A DNA stretch of 7,628 bases from Fidelibacterota bacterium (GTDB lineage: Bacteria; Fidelibacterota; Marinisomatia; Marinisomatales; UBA8229), in assembly GCA_003535775.1 (NCBI GenBank), contig DPYO01000115.1:1-7628 (forward strand). Reading direction: 5' to 3'. The position numbers were made by a program, and so were the translations under genes. Shown piece after piece: positions 5,510-7,628 of the stretch. The notes beneath the pieces are model-generated. The model searched no databases and was not told the DNA's origin. It worked only from the letters and a program-made list of their open reading frames with translations. Every line of letters starts with the position of its first letter. Position 1 is the stretch's first letter.

Positions 5510-7628
5510 TCAATTCTTTGTTATTCGTTGAATACCAACAGTGATTTCCTCATCCCTGACTTTAAATGTGGAATGGTACTCTCCATGTTTAAATTTATTA
5601 TTTATGTTAACGGTCAGTGTCTCATTGTAAAAATACTCTTTGAACACTTCAAGAGCCTTGCCACATTTTCCTTCAATCTTTCCAAAAATCTCAATTCGGT
5701 CTTCTACCGCAAAGCTTGCTTCTTTACGCATGATCTGAACTTTCCTGATAAAATCCCGAATAACACCTTCCTGAACCAATTCATCGTTCAATTCTGTCAA
5801 CAAACCTACAGTGAGCCCTTCATCAGTAGCCGACGTGAATCCTTCCACTGGTTTTGGTTCAATGAGAATATCTTCGCGGGTAAGAATGAAAGAATCAGGA
5901 CCTGAAATAACTTTCAATTTACCTCCGCTTTCCAACTCGTGTAATATGTAATCACTACCTTTCTCATTTATAAATTTACGAATAATTTGAAGGTTTTCTC
6001 CATATTTTTGACCAAGGATCTTTAAATTGGGCTTTACATGAAAGTTGATCAACATTTCAGGACTTTCAACCCTCTCAATTGACTTGACATTTAATTCATC
6101 CAATACTACAGACTTTTGATCAAGAATAAATTCAGCCGAATCATCACTCTTAACAACGAATTTAAAACTGGATAACGGTTGGCGAATCTTGAGATTTGCC
6201 TTATTTCGCGCCGATCTTCCCAACTCAACCAACTTTTTCAAAGTATCCACACGACGCATCAAGCTTTCATCAATATAGTCATCATTTACAGTTGGATAGT
6301 CACACAAATGAACACTTTCCACTGCATTTTGATCTGCATTCTTTACCAGATTTTGGTATATTTCTTCAGTGATAAAGGGAACCATCGGTGCCAGTAGTTT
6401 TATTGTATTGAAGAGAACATCATATAAAGTTTGGTACGCAGCCAATTTATCCTGATCATCCACACTTTTCCAGAACCGGCGACGGTTTCTCCTGATATAC
6501 CAGTTGGATAGATCTTCAAAAAATCGATCCATTTTTCGCATGAATCTATCAACCGTAAAATTGTCAAAAGTAAAATGTGCATCCTGGATTAACTGGTGTG
6601 TTTTTGACCGAATCCAACGATCAAGGACGGTCAAATCTTTTTCTTTTATTTCCCTTACACCTGGATCAAATCCATCAACTGCAGCATAGGTGGCAAAGAA
6701 AGAGTAAGAATTCCAAAGTGTAATCAACTTTTTTCTAACATTATTAGCTAAACCATATCCAAAAAGGAGATTATGTTCAACTTTTTGGCTAATATACATC
6801 CAACGCATCACATCAACGCCCATTTCTTCCGCTGCATCATCAAACCAGACAGCATTCCCTGAAGACTTATGCATATCCTGTCCTTTTTCATCCTTTACCA
6901 TAGCATGACCCAAAAGCGATTTGAAAGGTGCTTTTCCTTCCATTGTAGTAGACATTGCCAAGAGAGAATAGAACCAGTTTCGAAATTGACCAGAAAAACA
7001 TTCCGTTATGAACTCCGCTGGGAACCACTGTCTCCAATAGTCCCTGTCGGTTGTATATTTTATTGTAGAATAGGGAACGATCCCTGCATCCAGCCAGGGA
7101 TTTCCAACATCATTAATTCGTGTGCCAATAAGACCAGTTTTTGGATGCCGGATTTTTACCTTATCGATCCAAGGACGGTGGGGACTGTTACCATCGAACT
7201 CATCCCATCCTTCAACAGCCAGCTCTTTTAATTCTTTTTTTGAACCTACCACAAAAAAGGAACCATCCTCAAAAGTCCAGATAGGCAGTGCTAATCCCCA
7301 GAAGCGCTTCTTGGAAATCATCCAATCCCCCATATTATCCAGCCATTCTATTTCCCGGTCATGACCCCATTCAGGAATCCACTGGATGTCACTTACAATT
7401 TTCTTGATCTGATCCCGCCAGTCCATATTGATGTACCATTCATCCACAATCCGGAAAACTAGTTCATCACCTGAACGCCAGCAATGAGGATATACATGGG
7501 GATATTGTTCAACATGAATGAGTAAATCTCGATTTTTTAAATCAGCAATAATTTTGCCTTTTGTGTGCTTGGCGGTGGCACACAGACCTGTCAACCAGCC
7601 GAACCCGTCAATGAACTTGGATTCTTCA
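5510..7628 (-). CDS. ileS: Isoleucyl-tRNA synthetase, C-terminal 705 residues (5' end outside window)
   Basis: IleRS charges tRNA-Ile with isoleucine. The frame is open from the right edge (first full codon at 7627) to TGA 5512-5510; the HIGH motif and most of the CP1 editing domain lie outside. Numbering from 7627, the fragment opens with the end of CP1 (HVYPHCWRSGDELVFRIVDE), then NMGDWMISKKRFWGLALPIW, NDVGNPWLDAGIVPYSTI and the second half of the Rossmann fold. The KMSKS loop reads DMHKSSGN (251-258, bases 6877-6854): the first Lys and first Ser are replaced, but the catalytic second Lys (254) and its Ser are kept. The anticodon-binding helical domain has LSNWYIRRNRRRFW near 370-385 and LLAPMVPFITEEIYQNL. 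The C-terminus (ending VGIQRITKN) has no cysteine cluster, so the zinc finger of E. coli-type IleRS is absent, as in the eukaryote-like IleRS group. It is the first visible gene of the operon. Identity is certain; the subtype is inferred. Confidence 0.96.
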   Translation of the reverse strand, partial: EESKFIDGFGWLTGLCATAKHTKGKIIADLKNRDLLIHVEQYPHVYPHCWRSGDELVFRIVDEWYINMDWRDQIKKIVSDIQWIPEWGHDREIEWLDNMGDWMISKKRFWGLALPIWTFEDGSFFVVGSKKELKELAVEGWDEFDGNSPHRPWIDKVKIRHPKTGLIGTRINDVGNPWLDAGIVPYSTIKYTTDRDYWRQWFPAEFITECFSGQFRNWFYSLLAMSTTMEGKAPFKSLLGHAMVKDEKGQDMHKSSGNAVWFDDAAEEMGVDVMRWMYISQKVEHNLLFGYGLANNVRKKLITLWNSYSFFATYAAVDGFDPGVREIKEKDLTVLDRWIRSKTHQLIQDAHFTFDNFTVDRFMRKMDRFFEDLSNWYIRRNRRRFWKSVDDQDKLAAYQTLYDVLFNTIKLLAPMVPFITEEIYQNLVKNADQNAVESVHLCDYPTVNDDYIDESLMRRVDTLKKLVELGRSARNKANLKIRQPLSSFKFVVKSDDSAEFILDQKSVVLDELNVKSIERVESPEMLINFHVKPNLKILGQKYGENLQIIRKFINEKGSDYILHELESGGKLKVISGPDSFILTREDILIEPKPVEGFTSATDEGLTVGLLTELNDELVQEGVIRDFIRKVQIMRKEASFAVEDRIEIFGKIEGKCGKALEVFKEYFYNETLTVNINNKFKHGEYHSTFKVRDEEITVGIQRITKN

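Noticed and set aside
5360..5905. Plus-strand open frame of 181 codons, rich in Phe, Ile and Leu
   Set aside because: It lies antisense to the TraR/DksA-like gene and the ileS 3' end. Its hydrophobic composition is what antisense AT-rich coding DNA gives, and both minus-strand genes are clear.

Overview
The window is a compact bacterial chromosome segment in which every supported gene lies on the minus strand. Reading in the direction of transcription (high to low coordinates) the order is: ileS (5' end outside the window), a TraR/DksA-type zinc-finger protein, lspA, rluD, a XerC/XerD-type recombinase, a decayed small gene, hpf, a 251-bp regulatory gap, and metH (3' end outside the window). 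There are no rRNA or tRNA genes, insertion sequences, CRISPR arrays or signs of a recent mobile element. The plus-strand open frames are shadows of these genes.

Organism: the DNA looks fairly AT-rich. The ileS - TraR/DksA - lspA order, the xerC - hpf adjacency and an IleRS without the C-terminal zinc finger all suit the Bacteroidetes/FCB side of the bacterial tree (for example Bacteroidota, Ignavibacteria or Marinimicrobia-like lineages). This is inference from gene order and family type. The window holds no marker that fixes the phylum.

Region 5510-3666 (right to left) is a tightly packed unit: a 10-nt gap after ileS, then a 1-nt overlap (TGATG) into lspA, a 4-nt overlap (TTGA) into rluD and an 8-nt overlap into the recombinase. 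That layout implies one transcript with translational coupling. The jobs are housekeeping: charging tRNA-Ile, stress/transcription control, lipoprotein maturation, 23S rRNA pseudouridylation, chromosome dimer resolution and ribosome hibernation. Between the recombinase and hpf lie the remains, or a mis-sequenced copy, of a gene of about 62 codons. It has a good ribosome-binding site, an ATA where the start should be, and a one-base frame disruption.

The most interesting part is 2015-2135. A promoter candidate is followed at once by an RNA element that matches the SAM-II (SAM-alpha) riboswitch aptamer very closely. A strong intrinsic terminator follows, whose U-run ends 3 nt before the metH start codon. 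SAM is the downstream product of methionine, so this is a coherent feedback switch on cobalamin-dependent methionine synthase. The packing of terminator against start codon, with no ordinary Shine-Dalgarno sequence, is unusual and suggests either an attenuator or a combined translation/transcription switch.
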